Shown: positions 1 to 7,179, counted from the first letter of the stretch. The stretch is 10,200 nucleotides of DNA from CAYWBI01 sp964456445 (GCA_964456445.1 CAYWBI010000141.1:1-10200), one strand, 5' to 3'. Translations and numbers: made by a program. The notes: a model not told the origin generated them from the letters alone.

Positions 1-52
1 GTCCTGTTTGGAAAAATAGTTGGAAATCCTATTGACTTTTTACATAACAGAC

Positions 53-76
53 GCAAAAGGCGCTAAGTTTTTTCTT
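53..76. repeat. Dispersed CGCAAAAGGCGCTAAG element, copy 1
   Basis: The string CGCAAAAGGCGCTAAGTTTTTT recurs with one base missing at about 7864-7887, and a related half (ACCGCGGAGACACAAAGACGCAAA) sits at 245-268. Such ACCGC/CGCAAA strings are familiar as non-coding interspersed repeats in several environmental bacterial genomes. The function is unknown and no ORF is associated with it. Confidence 0.5.
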
Positions 77-90
77 TTACCTTGTTTTTT

Positions 91-125
91 ACTTCCTACT
101 TCCTACTTCCTACTTCTTACTTCTT
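91..125. repeat. Heptanucleotide tandem array (ACTTCCT)5
   Basis: Five contiguous 7-base units are present: ACTTCCT three times, then ACTTCTT twice. The plus strand is purely pyrimidine apart from one A per unit. A second, more diverged array of the same heptamer lies at 526-560. A 7-base period does not keep a reading frame, so this is a non-coding simple repeat and a likely slippage site. Confidence 0.85.
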
Positions 126-143
126 ATTTTTCCAGCCCGGTTT

Positions 144-225
144 AAACCCCAACGGGGTTTATAACGCAGCGAAGGGCGAAGCCCTGGTAAAAAAATAATT
201 TAAGGGCGAAACCCCGAAGGGGTTT
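144..225. repeat. Cluster of three tight hairpins
   Basis: Three perfect inverted repeats with three-base loops lie close together. They are AAACCCC-AAC-GGGGTTT (144-160), AGGGC-GAA-GCCCT (173-185) and AAACCCC-GAA-GGGGTTT (209-225). The first and third share the same stem but differ in the loop. None is followed by a long T run, so terminator function is doubtful; a REP-like palindromic repeat is a better description. The 73-codon open frame across this stretch (142-363, minus) is not protein-like and is not annotated. Confidence 0.6.
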
Positions 226-244
226 TATAAGGGGTAAACGTTTT

Positions 245-268
245 ACCGCGGAGACACAAAGACGCAAA
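245..268. repeat. Dispersed ACCGCGGAGACACAAAGACGCAAA element
   Basis: ACCGCGGAGACACAAAGACGCAAA resembles ACCGCAAAGTCGCAAAAGCGC at 7854-7874, with the same order of an ACCGC core followed by a CGCAAA core. It is probably a decayed copy of the same interspersed repeat. There is no coding potential. Confidence 0.4.
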
Positions 269-405
269 AAAAACCGTTTGTTTTTTAGGAACCGCATCGC
301 CTGTGTCAATGCATTTTCCTTATACCCAAATTTATACAGCACTCGAAAATGGGTGCATGGCAATTTTTATCCGGCACGTTTTATTCTATCATTCCGGTCA
401 ATTTG

Positions 406-422
406 AACCGACACAGTCGGTT
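406..422. repeat. 17-base palindrome with 3-base loop
   Basis: AACCGAC-ACA-GTCGGTT is a perfect 7-3-7 hairpin with the same architecture as the palindromes at 144-160 and 209-225 but a different stem sequence. The rest of 226-470 holds no recognisable gene. Confidence 0.5.
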
Positions 423-459
423 TGCTCCAAACCGGCCCCACGAAAAAACTGATAATTGA

Positions 460-509
460 AAAATAGGTCAGGCAATTATTCATTATTCATTGTTAATTAT
501 TAATTGCCT
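460..509 (-). terminator. Possible weak terminator after the FAH-family gene
   Basis: A perfect 9-base inverted repeat, AGGCAATTA (470-478) and TAATTGCCT (501-509), encloses a 22-base A+T-rich loop. Read on the minus strand it is followed within about ten bases by ATTTTT. It lies 51 bases past the stop of the 560-1483 gene, in the right orientation. The long loop and moderate stem make efficient termination uncertain. Confidence 0.3.
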
Positions 510-525
510 CTCCGTTTTATCTTTT

Positions 526-560
526 CCTTCCTACTTCCTAATTCTTACTTCCTCTTTCCT
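526..560. repeat. Diverged heptanucleotide array abutting the FAH gene stop
   Basis: Five 7-base units can be laid end to end: CCTTCCT, ACTTCCT, AATTCTT, ACTTCCT, CTTTCCT. The last base is also the final base of the stop codon of the minus-strand gene at 560-1483. It is the same unit as the clean array at 91-125, in the same orientation. Confidence 0.6.
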
Positions 561-1483
561 TAAACAATCTTATGGCGCAACGTGCCCAACCGCTCGATTT
601 CCAACTCGATTGCATCACCGGGTTGCAGCCAACCGTCGGTGGTTTCCGGACGCACCTCCAGGATGCAGCCCGTGCCCACCGTTCCCGAGCCGATCACCTC
701 GCCCGGATAGAGCCGCGCACCCTGCGAAGCACGGGCGATCATCTCCGCAAAACTGTAATGGATATCGGCAAAATTACCGTCGGAAATTTGCCTGCCATTC
801 TTTCTGGCCCGCATCCGAAGATCAAAACCCTTGTTCTTCCGCCGATCTTCGATTTCATCTATGGTTACAAGATATGGACCGAGCCCGCTTGCAAAATCCT
901 TGCCTTTGGCCGGACCAAGACCGACGCGCATTTCCAAACGCTGGACGTCACGGGCGGAGAAATCATTGAGAACGGTGAACCCGGCGATGTGGCTTTCGGC
1001 TTCTTCCACGGAGATATCCATCCCGCCCCGGCCGATCACGCAGGCCACCTCCAGCTCGATATCCATTTCATCGCTATAGACCGGTTTGGGCACCGCCTGA
1101 CCATGGGCATAAAAAACCTCGGGATTGGAAAAATAAAATACGGGGAACCGGTACCATTCATCGATGACTTTCAGCCCCCGGAGCGCGCGGGCGGATTTTA
1201 CATGCTGCAGGAAAGCATAAAAATCACGGAAGGAGCGGCCCCTGATACGCGGCGGTAAAAAGGTGATAGCGCTTAGCGGCGGAACGGGTTCTTCTTGTCC
1301 TAGGGCATCGTGCACCGTTTGCAACAGCGGTTTGTTCTTGTCCCACTCTTCCAGCGCCGAGGGCAAATCCGGCGGTGTTTCTATTTTTAACGCCTGCCCG
1401 GCCTGTGCCGCATCATAATGCCGGTCGGCGAGGCAAAGCCCCAGCCGTGGGCCGGCGGCGGATAGATACGAGAATAATTTCAT
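560..1483 (-). CDS. Fumarylacetoacetate hydrolase family protein
   Basis: A 307-residue cytoplasmic enzyme of the FAH superfamily. These metal-dependent enzymes cleave carbon-carbon bonds, hydrate or decarboxylate beta-diketo or related acids, usually late in the breakdown of aromatic compounds, sugars or amino acids. After a loosely conserved N-terminal part (about 1-80), the catalytic fold runs to the C-terminus. The E-x-E metal pair is Glu143/Glu145 (DIELE) and the metal-binding Asp is Asp174 (VLNDFSARD), followed by KGKDFASGLGP (193-203) and GSGTVGTG (266-273). The RDFYAFLQHVKSAR stretch (86-99) and FPVFYFSNPE (113-122) resemble a subgroup annotated only as FAH-family, so the substrate cannot be named. 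The ATG at 1483 has a purine-rich GGAGAAGGAG just upstream. It lies 70 bases after the acyltransferase gene on the same strand and may be the last gene of that unit. The family call is firm; the substrate is unknown. Confidence 0.93.
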   Translation of the reverse strand: MKLFSYLSAAGPRLGLCLADRHYDAAQAGQALKIETPPDLPSALEEWDKNKPLLQTVHDALGQEEPVPPLSAITFLPPRIRGRSFRDFYAFLQHVKSARALRGLKVIDEWYRFPVFYFSNPEVFYAHGQAVPKPVYSDEMDIELEVACVIGRGGMDISVEEAESHIAGFTVLNDFSARDVQRLEMRVGLGPAKGKDFASGLGPYLVTIDEIEDRRKNKGFDLRMRARKNGRQISDGNFADIHYSFAEMIARASQGARLYPGEVIGSGTVGTGCILEVRPETTDGWLQPGDAIELEIERLGTLRHKIV

Positions 1484-1553
1484 GCGCTCCTTCTCCTAAG
1501 CGGACCATTCCGCTCTTGCCCCTTGACGGCAGCAAGGCGGTGCGCCCCGCAGA

Positions 1554-2666
1554 TCAAATCTTGATAAAAATATTCTTTTTATAAAAAAGGTACATCACCC
1601 AATAGGACACAAAAACAAAAACCAGCGCATAGGCCAGCGAGGCGTTATAGGGCGAAAGCCAGGAAGTAAAAAACAGATGATACCCCCAGCCTTTTAAGGT
1701 GGTAACCGTGCCTTCCGCCGTATGCCATTTTATTTTGTACAGCAGGCGGCCGATGATACCCGATAAAACAAATACCGTGATGGCGTTCATCCCGTAAACA
1801 ATAAACGGTTTGGTGAAGCGGCGCCAACCGCGCACATCGATCAAAAAATAGAGTATGCCCAGGGTGAGCATGGCCAGACCGGACATAAACAGCGCGTAGG
1901 AGCTGGTCCAGATGCTTTTGTTGATCGGCAGCCAACTTGACCAGAAGGAGCCAATGAACATGGCGATACCGCCGATGCTCATCATCCAGGCGGCGCGGGT
2001 TTCACCGGATTGCTTGAGCCTTAAAAAATGCCCGGCCAAAATCCCCATCAAAACGGTGGCGATGGAGGGCAGGGTGCTGATGGTGCCTTCGGGGTCCCAG
2101 GTTTTTGTTTCGCTCCACATGTGACCTTTGAGCAGCAGACTATCGATATAGGCGGAAAAATTGGCGCCTTTTACATAGGAACCGGCGCCCACGGCGGGAA
2201 CGGGAATCCAGCCCATCATGGCCCAGTAAGCGAACATCAAACCAAGGGCCCAGTACAACTGACCCTTCCAGCTTGTGTTCATAAAAATGACAGCGGCAAA
2301 AAAGTAACTTATGGCAATCCGTTGCAAAACGCCGGGGATACGCATCACGCTAAAATCGTAGGTCGGGAAACCGTTCAGGAAAAGGCCCAGCGCAAACAGG
2401 ATCAGCGTGCGGCGGACAATTTTTTTATAGACCGGTGCGTGCGCTTCCCCGCGTTCCTTCATCCCGCTTAAGGAGAGCACGATGGCCACACCGACGATGA
2501 ACAGGAAAAAGGGGAAAATGGTATCGGTGAACGTCCAGCCGTTCCAGGCGGAATGGAGCAGCGGGGCATAGACATGACCCCAGTCGCCGGGGTCGTTTAC
2601 CAAAATCATTGCGGCGATGGTACCACCGCGGAAAACATCGAGTGATAACAGTCTTTCTTTTGCCAT
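1554..2666 (-). CDS. NagX/HGSNAT-like membrane acyltransferase (DUF5009 type)
   Basis: A 370-residue polytopic inner-membrane protein related to human heparan-alpha-glucosaminide N-acetyltransferase and bacterial NagX (COG4299). The N-terminus has the family signature: RLLSLDVFRGGTIAAMILVN (5-24), then the LLHSAWNGWTFTDTIFPFFL stretch (36-55). His38 there aligns with the histidine (His269) implicated in acetyl transfer in HGSNAT. About ten hydrophobic segments follow, with further family-like positions at VLQRIAISY (113-121) and KPFIVYGMNAI (286-296). The known role of the family is moving acetyl groups across a membrane to amino sugars; the substrate here is inferred only. An upstream in-frame start would add 15 residues, but the ATG at 2666 is preferred because AGGAG precedes it by nine bases and the family begins at this point. 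The gene starts 16 bases after the peptidase gene, which suggests co-transcription. Confidence 0.92.
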   Translation of the reverse strand: MAKERLLSLDVFRGGTIAAMILVNDPGDWGHVYAPLLHSAWNGWTFTDTIFPFFLFIVGVAIVLSLSGMKERGEAHAPVYKKIVRRTLILFALGLFLNGFPTYDFSVMRIPGVLQRIAISYFFAAVIFMNTSWKGQLYWALGLMFAYWAMMGWIPVPAVGAGSYVKGANFSAYIDSLLLKGHMWSETKTWDPEGTISTLPSIATVLMGILAGHFLRLKQSGETRAAWMMSIGGIAMFIGSFWSSWLPINKSIWTSSYALFMSGLAMLTLGILYFLIDVRGWRRFTKPFIVYGMNAITVFVLSGIIGRLLYKIKWHTAEGTVTTLKGWGYHLFFTSWLSPYNASLAYALVFVFVSYWVMYLFYKKNIFIKI

Positions 2667-2675
2667 GATATGAAA

Positions 2676-2680
2676 CTCCT
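2676..2680 (-). promoter_or_regulatory. Ribosome binding site that fixes the acyltransferase start
   Basis: AGGAG on the minus strand, nine bases before the ATG at 2666, inside the 16-base gap after the peptidase stop. It supports the shorter start over the in-frame codon at 2711, which would overlap the upstream gene. Confidence 0.7.
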
Positions 2681-2682
2681 TT

Positions 2683-3786
2683 TTATTTGAGAGCGTCCTT
2701 GTGGACAACAAAGGCCAGTATTTTCAGTTTGATATAATCATCGCGGATAAAAAAGTAACCCTTGTTGGCGCCGTCCCAGGCGGTGCGCCAGGAATCCTTG
2801 GTCAAAAACCAGTCGTGACCGCCGCGCCGGGCAAAGCCCACGATATGCATCAGGTGGTCATCGGTGGTGGAGCCGTTTTTAAAACGGAACTCGCGGGCCC
2901 AGGGATTGATTTCTGTGTCTGCGATATCAAAAGACGGGATAAAACAGATGTCTTCGGCGGGTACACGTCCGGCTTCGCCGATGTCGGCATCGATGGCCAC
3001 GCTGTAACCTTTTTGTACGGATTGTTTCAGGGTATCGTAAAATTTATCCAGCGACAGGTTGAAATATACCTTGCGCCGTTTCCAGTTATCGGGTACATCA
3101 AGGACGATATCCTGCCCGAAAGGGGCATATAGAAAAGAGGTAAATATCCGGTAGTCGTTTATATGCAGACCGGTGACCTGATTTAGAAAGGATTTCGGTG
3201 TATAGGTTTTACCGTGGTAGGAAAAAGAAACGGGTGGGCGGCCCAAATATCTGTCAAGGATTTCCCGGACCTGTTCGATTACCTCCGCCTCATCCCAGTT
3301 GTTGATTTCCTTGATCTTGCCAAGAAATTTTTGCAGCGCGGTATAAAGAGGATTATGGTTAAAGGTGCTGCAGGAGCGGGTCTGCCCCGGGTAAACGCTT
3401 TGCGGTATGACGCCATACTTTTCTACAATGTCCAACACGCCGGTGAACAGATCACCGGGACCGAATTTTGATTGCCCCCGGGTCTTAACATATTGTCTTG
3501 CCTTTTCAACAAAACCCCAGTAAACCGGGTACATCAAGGCCAAACGTACGGAATCCCTGCCCTGACGCAGCATCTCGCTTTCTAAAAAGGAGAGGGTGGA
3601 AAAACTCCAGCAAGACAAGGTGGTATCCTGATTGATGGGGGGCAGATGCCGAAGAGGACTGAATTCATTTATCGAAACGGGTTTGTCCAACCGGCTGGCC
3701 AGCCGGGCCGCTTCATCCTTCACATCGCCGCCAAGAAGAAGGCCGCTAGCCAATAAAATTATTAAAACAGTCCACATGAATTTCAT
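2683..3786 (-). CDS. Secreted C1 (bleomycin-hydrolase-like) cysteine peptidase
   Basis: A 367-residue protein with an N-terminal signal peptide (hydrophobic core about 4-19, likely cleavage near Gly20), so probably periplasmic or exported. The papain-type catalytic set is visible: oxyanion Gln53 and nucleophile Cys59 in QDTTLSCWSFS, and His311 in DDHLMHIVGF. The 250-residue Cys-to-His spacing, the HGKTYTPKSFLNQVTGL segment (191-207) and the NKGYFF tail (341-346) fit the C1B aminopeptidase C/bleomycin hydrolase branch (Peptidase_C1_2) rather than classical papain. The third catalytic position, normally Asn in NSW, is Asp331 (TKDSW). Cytosolic bleomycin hydrolases lack a signal peptide, so this belongs to an exported subgroup. 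The start has a GGGGGAAAA purine tract just upstream. It is the first gene of the three-gene minus-strand cluster. The peptide substrate is unknown. Confidence 0.88.
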   Translation of the reverse strand: MKFMWTVLIILLASGLLLGGDVKDEAARLASRLDKPVSINEFSPLRHLPPINQDTTLSCWSFSTLSFLESEMLRQGRDSVRLALMYPVYWGFVEKARQYVKTRGQSKFGPGDLFTGVLDIVEKYGVIPQSVYPGQTRSCSTFNHNPLYTALQKFLGKIKEINNWDEAEVIEQVREILDRYLGRPPVSFSYHGKTYTPKSFLNQVTGLHINDYRIFTSFLYAPFGQDIVLDVPDNWKRRKVYFNLSLDKFYDTLKQSVQKGYSVAIDADIGEAGRVPAEDICFIPSFDIADTEINPWAREFRFKNGSTTDDHLMHIVGFARRGGHDWFLTKDSWRTAWDGANKGYFFIRDDYIKLKILAFVVHKDALK

Positions 3787-3864
3787 TTTTCCCCCGTCGT
3801 TTTTTTTGATTGAAAACAGGCTGCGCTAAAGGAAATCGTTGTTGTTCCTAAATTTTGAAGGATT

Positions 3865-3893
3865 AAAATACAGCATAAGATCAAACAATACAA
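3865..3893 (-). promoter_or_regulatory. Candidate sigma-70-type promoter for the peptidase unit
   Basis: On the minus strand TTGTAT (3888-3893) is separated by 17 bases from TATTTT (3865-3870), about 80 bases before the peptidase start. The match to consensus is moderate and the stretch is A+T-rich, so a chance occurrence is possible. Confidence 0.3.
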
Positions 3894-3933
3894 ACAGGTT
3901 AAATCGTTTTAGCGGGGCGCCGGGAAAGAAATT

Positions 3934-3956
3934 AAGGGGGCTTGCGCCCCCCTTTT
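3934..3956 (-). terminator. Rho-independent terminator of the CEO-synthase-like gene
   Basis: A strong G+C stem, GGGGGC (3936-3941) with GCCCCC (3946-3951), has a four-base TTGC loop and is followed by U-rich sequence on both strands. On the minus strand it lies about 55 bases past the stop of the 4012-5181 gene and before the peptidase unit begins, so it separates the two units. It could work in both directions. Confidence 0.75.
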
Positions 3957-4011
3957 ATTGAAGACATAAACCGACGGGCAGTCCCGGTGCTCCGGCAAGC
4001 CGAGAGGAAGA

Positions 4012-5181
4012 TCAATACACCAGAGGCCGGACCGATCCCTGTTTAATATCGTGCGGGTAAGGTTTTTCCCTCTTTTGAAAAGAAAGGATTTTTGGGTTAC
4101 GGATCACGCCCTGTTCGATATCGATGGCCTTCGAGAGGGTTGTCTGCCCGTGCCAGGCCAGGGGGCCGCTGAGCACAATCGGCACATAAGGCAGCAATGC
4201 TTGTGAAATTTCCCAGCTGGCGGAACGCCAGTAGTAGCTGGGGGTATGATCGACGGCATAGTAAAAAATACCCTCAGTTTCGATCAGCGGATTTTCAAAG
4301 GAAGTTGGCCGGGCGCACCAAAAGCCCATCCCGGCATCGCAGCTGACATCGATGATAAGCGCGCCGGGTTTCAACTGTTTGGCCTCTTCGGCGGATACAA
4401 ACATTTTGGGCCGGTCGGTGTCCTGTAAGGTGCCGTTGATGATGATATCCTTGTCGGTGAGCGCTTCGGCGAAGGGTATATGGGAATTATGGGCAATTCG
4501 TGCGAACATTTTGCCGGAGGCCTCCATACGCATTTGGCGGTAGATGACTCCCGGCAGGCGGTCCCTTATCCCGGTCACGGGGCGGATTGTGTAAACGGTG
4601 ATATCATGAAAACCCTGCCCCCGCAGGGCGTAAATGGCGCCGCGGCTGACCGAGCCAAAACTGAGCATGGCAACTTTACGCGCCGGGCCGTAACTCGCGG
4701 TGAGGCCCTGTAGGGCCAGGGCATGGTTTACGCCCGCATAGCCCGCCATTTCGTTGTTGCGGTAAAAAACATGCATCCGGCGTTCGCCATCGGCCCCCCA
4801 AATATGCATGTTTTCCCAGGCGATAAGCGTCAGTTTTTTATCGATGGCCAGTTGGGTGATATCCCTTTGTTCAACACAATGCGGCCAGCCCCAAAGAAGG
4901 GCGCCGTTGCGCAGTTGTTGCAAATCCGCGGGCAGGGGTTTGGGCAACAGGACGCAATCAAAGCCGTTCAGGATTTCGCTGCGCCTGGCCACCCGCCCGG
5001 AGGTTTGACGGGCAAGGGCCTCGTCCGTAAGACCAAAGGGAAGTCCGTACCCTTTTTCGAAGGTAATTTGTTTGAGAATATTTTCCGGCAGGCCGGCAAG
5101 ATGCGCAGGATGGATTGCGACGCGTTTTTCGTTTTCCTTGAGAGAGGTGCCGGCCACGCCAAGGGTTATTAGTCCTGACAT
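4012..5181 (-). CDS. Alanine dehydrogenase/PNT-fold protein, N5-(carboxyethyl)ornithine synthase-like
   Basis: A 389-residue cytoplasmic NAD(P)-dependent oxidoreductase of the alanine dehydrogenase/transhydrogenase family. CEO synthase reductively condenses pyruvate with the side-chain amino group of ornithine or lysine. Resemblance to the lactococcal enzyme, from memory, is seen in YRNNEMAGYAGV (140-151), DIIINGTL (245-252), PGALIIDVSCDAG (272-284) and YYAVDHTPSYYWR (307-319). Residues equivalent to alanine dehydrogenase catalytic positions are Arg20 (NEKR), Lys81, His101 (GWPHC) and Asp282. The dinucleotide loop reads LSFGSVSRGA (173-182), with Ser174 where the first Gly of GxGxxxxG is expected. 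A longer frame would add 33 residues, but the ATG at 5181 is chosen because GGAG lies seven bases upstream and homology starts here. It is probably monocistronic, bounded by its own promoter and terminator. Plain alanine dehydrogenase or saccharopine dehydrogenase-like activity is the alternative. Confidence 0.85.
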   Translation of the reverse strand: MSGLITLGVAGTSLKENEKRVAIHPAHLAGLPENILKQITFEKGYGLPFGLTDEALARQTSGRVARRSEILNGFDCVLLPKPLPADLQQLRNGALLWGWPHCVEQRDITQLAIDKKLTLIAWENMHIWGADGERRMHVFYRNNEMAGYAGVNHALALQGLTASYGPARKVAMLSFGSVSRGAIYALRGQGFHDITVYTIRPVTGIRDRLPGVIYRQMRMEASGKMFARIAHNSHIPFAEALTDKDIIINGTLQDTDRPKMFVSAEEAKQLKPGALIIDVSCDAGMGFWCARPTSFENPLIETEGIFYYAVDHTPSYYWRSASWEISQALLPYVPIVLSGPLAWHGQTTLSKAIDIEQGVIRNPKILSFQKREKPYPHDIKQGSVRPLVY

Positions 5182-5188
5182 GACAGAT

Positions 5189-5192
5189 CTCC
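5189..5192 (-). promoter_or_regulatory. Ribosome binding site fixing the CEO-synthase-like start
   Basis: GGAG on the minus strand, seven bases before the ATG at 5181. No comparable site precedes the in-frame codon at 5280, so the 33-residue extension is discarded. Confidence 0.6.
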
Positions 5193-5210
5193 GTATAATG
5201 CTACCAAGAC

Positions 5211-5239
5211 AAATTATGATCTTTAAGCTGCAGGTGCAA
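5211..5239 (-). promoter_or_regulatory. Candidate promoter for the CEO-synthase-like gene
   Basis: On the minus strand TTGCAC (5234-5239) and TAATTT (5211-5216) are 17 bases apart. This predicts a leader of about 20-25 bases that includes the GGAG site. The match is moderate. Confidence 0.35.
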
Positions 5240-5331
5240 GCAATCGTATGGCTTTTTTGCCGTCCGCTCCAAAGGGACAATAGCTTGCCGTATTGGTCTT
5301 TTTCTTAAAACCAAAACCGCCCAATTGGCAG

Positions 5332-5379
5332 GAGCGTCTTATCTTTCTGGCATCCCGCCCACGGTCAGGATCCATTTTT
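5332..5379 (-). repeat. 48-base direct repeat, copy 1 (decayed gene tail)
   Basis: The sequence is about four fifths identical by eye to 8051-8098, with one single-base gap. Read on the minus strand one frame gives GGMPER, a stop codon, then DAPAN, an echo of the GGMPERKDAAGN ending of the lipoprotein gene at 8034-9197. It is the remnant of a related 3' end or of a mobile repeat shared with it. Confidence 0.6.
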
Positions 5380-5729
5380 AGATAGTATAAAACCTGAGGT
5401 GAATAACATTAAACACGCCTTCTTTAATAAGGCAGGTTGTTTTATACGGACACCATTGACTTCAGATAAAAGAAAATGAATTATAATGCCTGTTACATAC
5501 TTTCTTAAGTATTCCAATATCCTGATCAAATCAAAAGATATTTTTGGCGATATAGACCAATATGGAATTTATTATCGTGATAATCGTAAAATTTATCTTT
5601 GGAAAAGTGTGAGACTACAGCTAATTGAAGGAACCGTCCATACCGGCACAAACCACTGTATGGAATGCGTTCTGTAGTTGCACTATACAAATTAATAGAT
5701 TATTTTGCATAGTAATACATACAAAATAT

Positions 5730-5733
5730 AAGG
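5730..5733 (+). promoter_or_regulatory. Ribosome binding site for the DUF4143 ATPase
   Basis: AAGG lies five bases before the ATG at 5739. It overlaps a possible -10 box TATAAG (5727-5732), itself 16 bases from TTGCAT (5705-5710). If that promoter were used the message would be almost leaderless. The site supports starting the protein at MYIDRIAEDI rather than 38 codons upstream in the open frame. Confidence 0.4.
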
Positions 5734-5738
5734 TTATT

Positions 5739-6907
5739 ATGTATATTGACCGGATTGCCGAAGATATTTTGCATTCTAATTTAGCAAAAAAGAAGATTAT
5801 TATCCTCCTGGGTGCGCGCCAGGTCGGCAAAACCACCTTGATAAAAAAAGCGCTGCAATCTGAAAAGACGGCGTTTCTGAATTTTGATATCGAAGTTGAT
5901 AAACAACGCTTCCTGCGGTTTCCAAACTCCGGCCCACGGAAGTCGGCAACTTTTTTCAGCAACCGGATTTTTTGGTTATTGACGAAATTCAGCGCCTGCC
6001 GGATGCACCGCGGATCATTAAGGGCTGGTATGATTCCGGTTTGGGTAGCAAATTCATTTTGTTAGGATCATCCGGCTTTGATATTCAGAATAAATTGGTA
6101 GAAAGCCTGACCGGAAGGAATATTAAAATAGTTTTACCGCCGCTTCTCTTTAAAGAAATTATTGCAAGCCAGGATTGGAGCGGAGGGCAATTCGATCCGG
6201 GCTTTCTATTGGAAAATTTTTACCCTCAAATCAAAACGCTTCTCCTGCAAAGTATCATCTACGGAAATTATCCCGAAGCGGTTACCACTGACGATAAACC
6301 GGCCTTGCTAATCAATCTGATTAACGATTATCTGTTCAAGGATGTTTTGCAAACCGGATTGATAAAAACACCCGATTTAATCAAAAAACTACTTATGTTG
6401 CTGGCCCACCAAACCGGCTCTGAGGTTTCTGTAAATGAATTAGCCACGGCGCTGGGCATGTCGCGCGTGACGGTAGAACGGTATCTTTTTTTATTAGAGC
6501 AGACTTATGTGATTTTCCGGATTCCGGCCTTTAGCACGAATCCGCGTAAAGAAATAACCAAAAATCAGAAAATATTTTTTTGGGATACAGGAATACGCAA
6601 CGCGCTTTTAAATGATTTTAATTTCAGTGAAATGCGCGCGGATATCGGCGCGTTATGGGAAAACTGGGTCATTGCCGAAGTGGCCAAAAATAACGCTTTA
6701 AACGGTTTTCGCAATAATCTGTACTTTTGGCGCACCCGTTCCGGAAGCGAAGTGGATTTGGTCATTAAAAGAGATGGACGGATTAATGCCTACGAGATAA
6801 AATGGACTGCGAGAAAGCAACGCCACAATAATGCATTTTTCAATCAATATAAAACACGGGTTAAGCTTATAACAAACAGGCTTCAATCCGATTTGCCCAT
6901 TATATAA
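5739..6907 (+). pseudogene. AAA ATPase with DUF4143 domain, broken by a frameshift
   Basis: The family couples a P-loop ATPase to a winged helix and a C-terminal nuclease-like domain; its biological role is poorly known. Residues 1-66 are read in one frame and include Walker A (GARQVGKT, 25-32). The rest continues in another frame with Walker B (FLVIDE, 78-83), a helix-turn-helix-like part (about 227-251) and SGSEVDLVI (335-343) with YEIKW (352-356). Asp340 and Glu353-x-Lys355 recall a PD-(D/E)XK arrangement. The frames join smoothly as FPNSGP then TEVGNFF, if one base is missing near 5934-5938. The restored length of about 389 residues is normal for the family. This is a one-base deletion or a sequencing error; everything else looks intact, so any inactivation is recent. 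The gene sits between two copies of the 48-base repeat. Confidence 0.85.
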
Positions 6908-6970
6908 AGCGGAAAATACATGGGGTCAAGTTCTTTTGACTCGAGAAACTTATAGAATATCGGGCTGCGG

Positions 6971-7018
6971 GAGTGTCTTTTTCTTTCAGCATCCCGCTCA
7001 CCGGAATGATATTTTGCA
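6971..7018 (-). repeat. 48-base direct repeat, copy 2 (most diverged)
   Basis: It shares GTGTCTTTTTCTTTCAGCAT and CATCCCGCTCACCGGAATGA with the copies at 5332 and 8051, allowing small gaps. On the minus strand one frame gives NIIPVSGMLKEKDTPAA, which parallels KIIPYRGGMPERKDAAG at the end of the lipoprotein gene. The reading frame around it is not otherwise gene-like. Confidence 0.5.
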
Positions 7019-7179
7019 TAACTGTCTGTGAAATCCGGGATGATTTTATCCCGATTGTCGGCAGGAAGCCGACGTTACTCGGGATTGCCGGAGAATTTAT
7101 AGCGACCTGTTGGCGCTCAGGCAATGGTAGCGCTAAGATTTTTTATTTTATCAGATATAATGCTTACCTCAAAACTTTC

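Larger units (their letters stand above)
5282..5738. other. Gene-poor A+T-rich spacer before the DUF4143 gene
   Basis: No convincing gene was found. The stretch contains the first copy of the 48-base direct repeat (5332-5379) and a small hairpin GCCTT/AAGGC (5417-5421, 5429-5433). A plus-strand TATAAT (5482-5487) lies 20 bases from TTGACT (5456-5461), which is a poor spacing. An open frame of 63 codons begins at 5486 inside that TATAAT, has no ribosome site and resembles nothing recognised. Composition is clearly richer in A+T than the genes to the left. Confidence 0.5.

Noticed and set aside
91..560. A CRISPR array in the repeat-rich left spacer
   Set aside because: The repeats are either 7-base tandem units without spacers or isolated palindromes at irregular distances; no cas gene is present.
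572..1258. A 228-codon plus-strand open frame opposite the FAH-family gene
   Set aside because: It lies antisense within a well-supported gene with clear motifs, has no ribosome site and resembles no family; it follows from the G+C-rich codon use of the real gene.
5486..5677. A 63-codon plus-strand frame before the DUF4143 gene
   Set aside because: Its ATG lies inside a TATAAT-like box, there is no ribosome site and no recognisable motif. It could be a small protein but nothing supports it.
5925..5945. Programmed -1 frameshifting as the explanation of the split ATPase
   Set aside because: No X XXY YYZ slippery sequence or strong downstream hairpin is visible, and programmed shifting is not known to me in this family.
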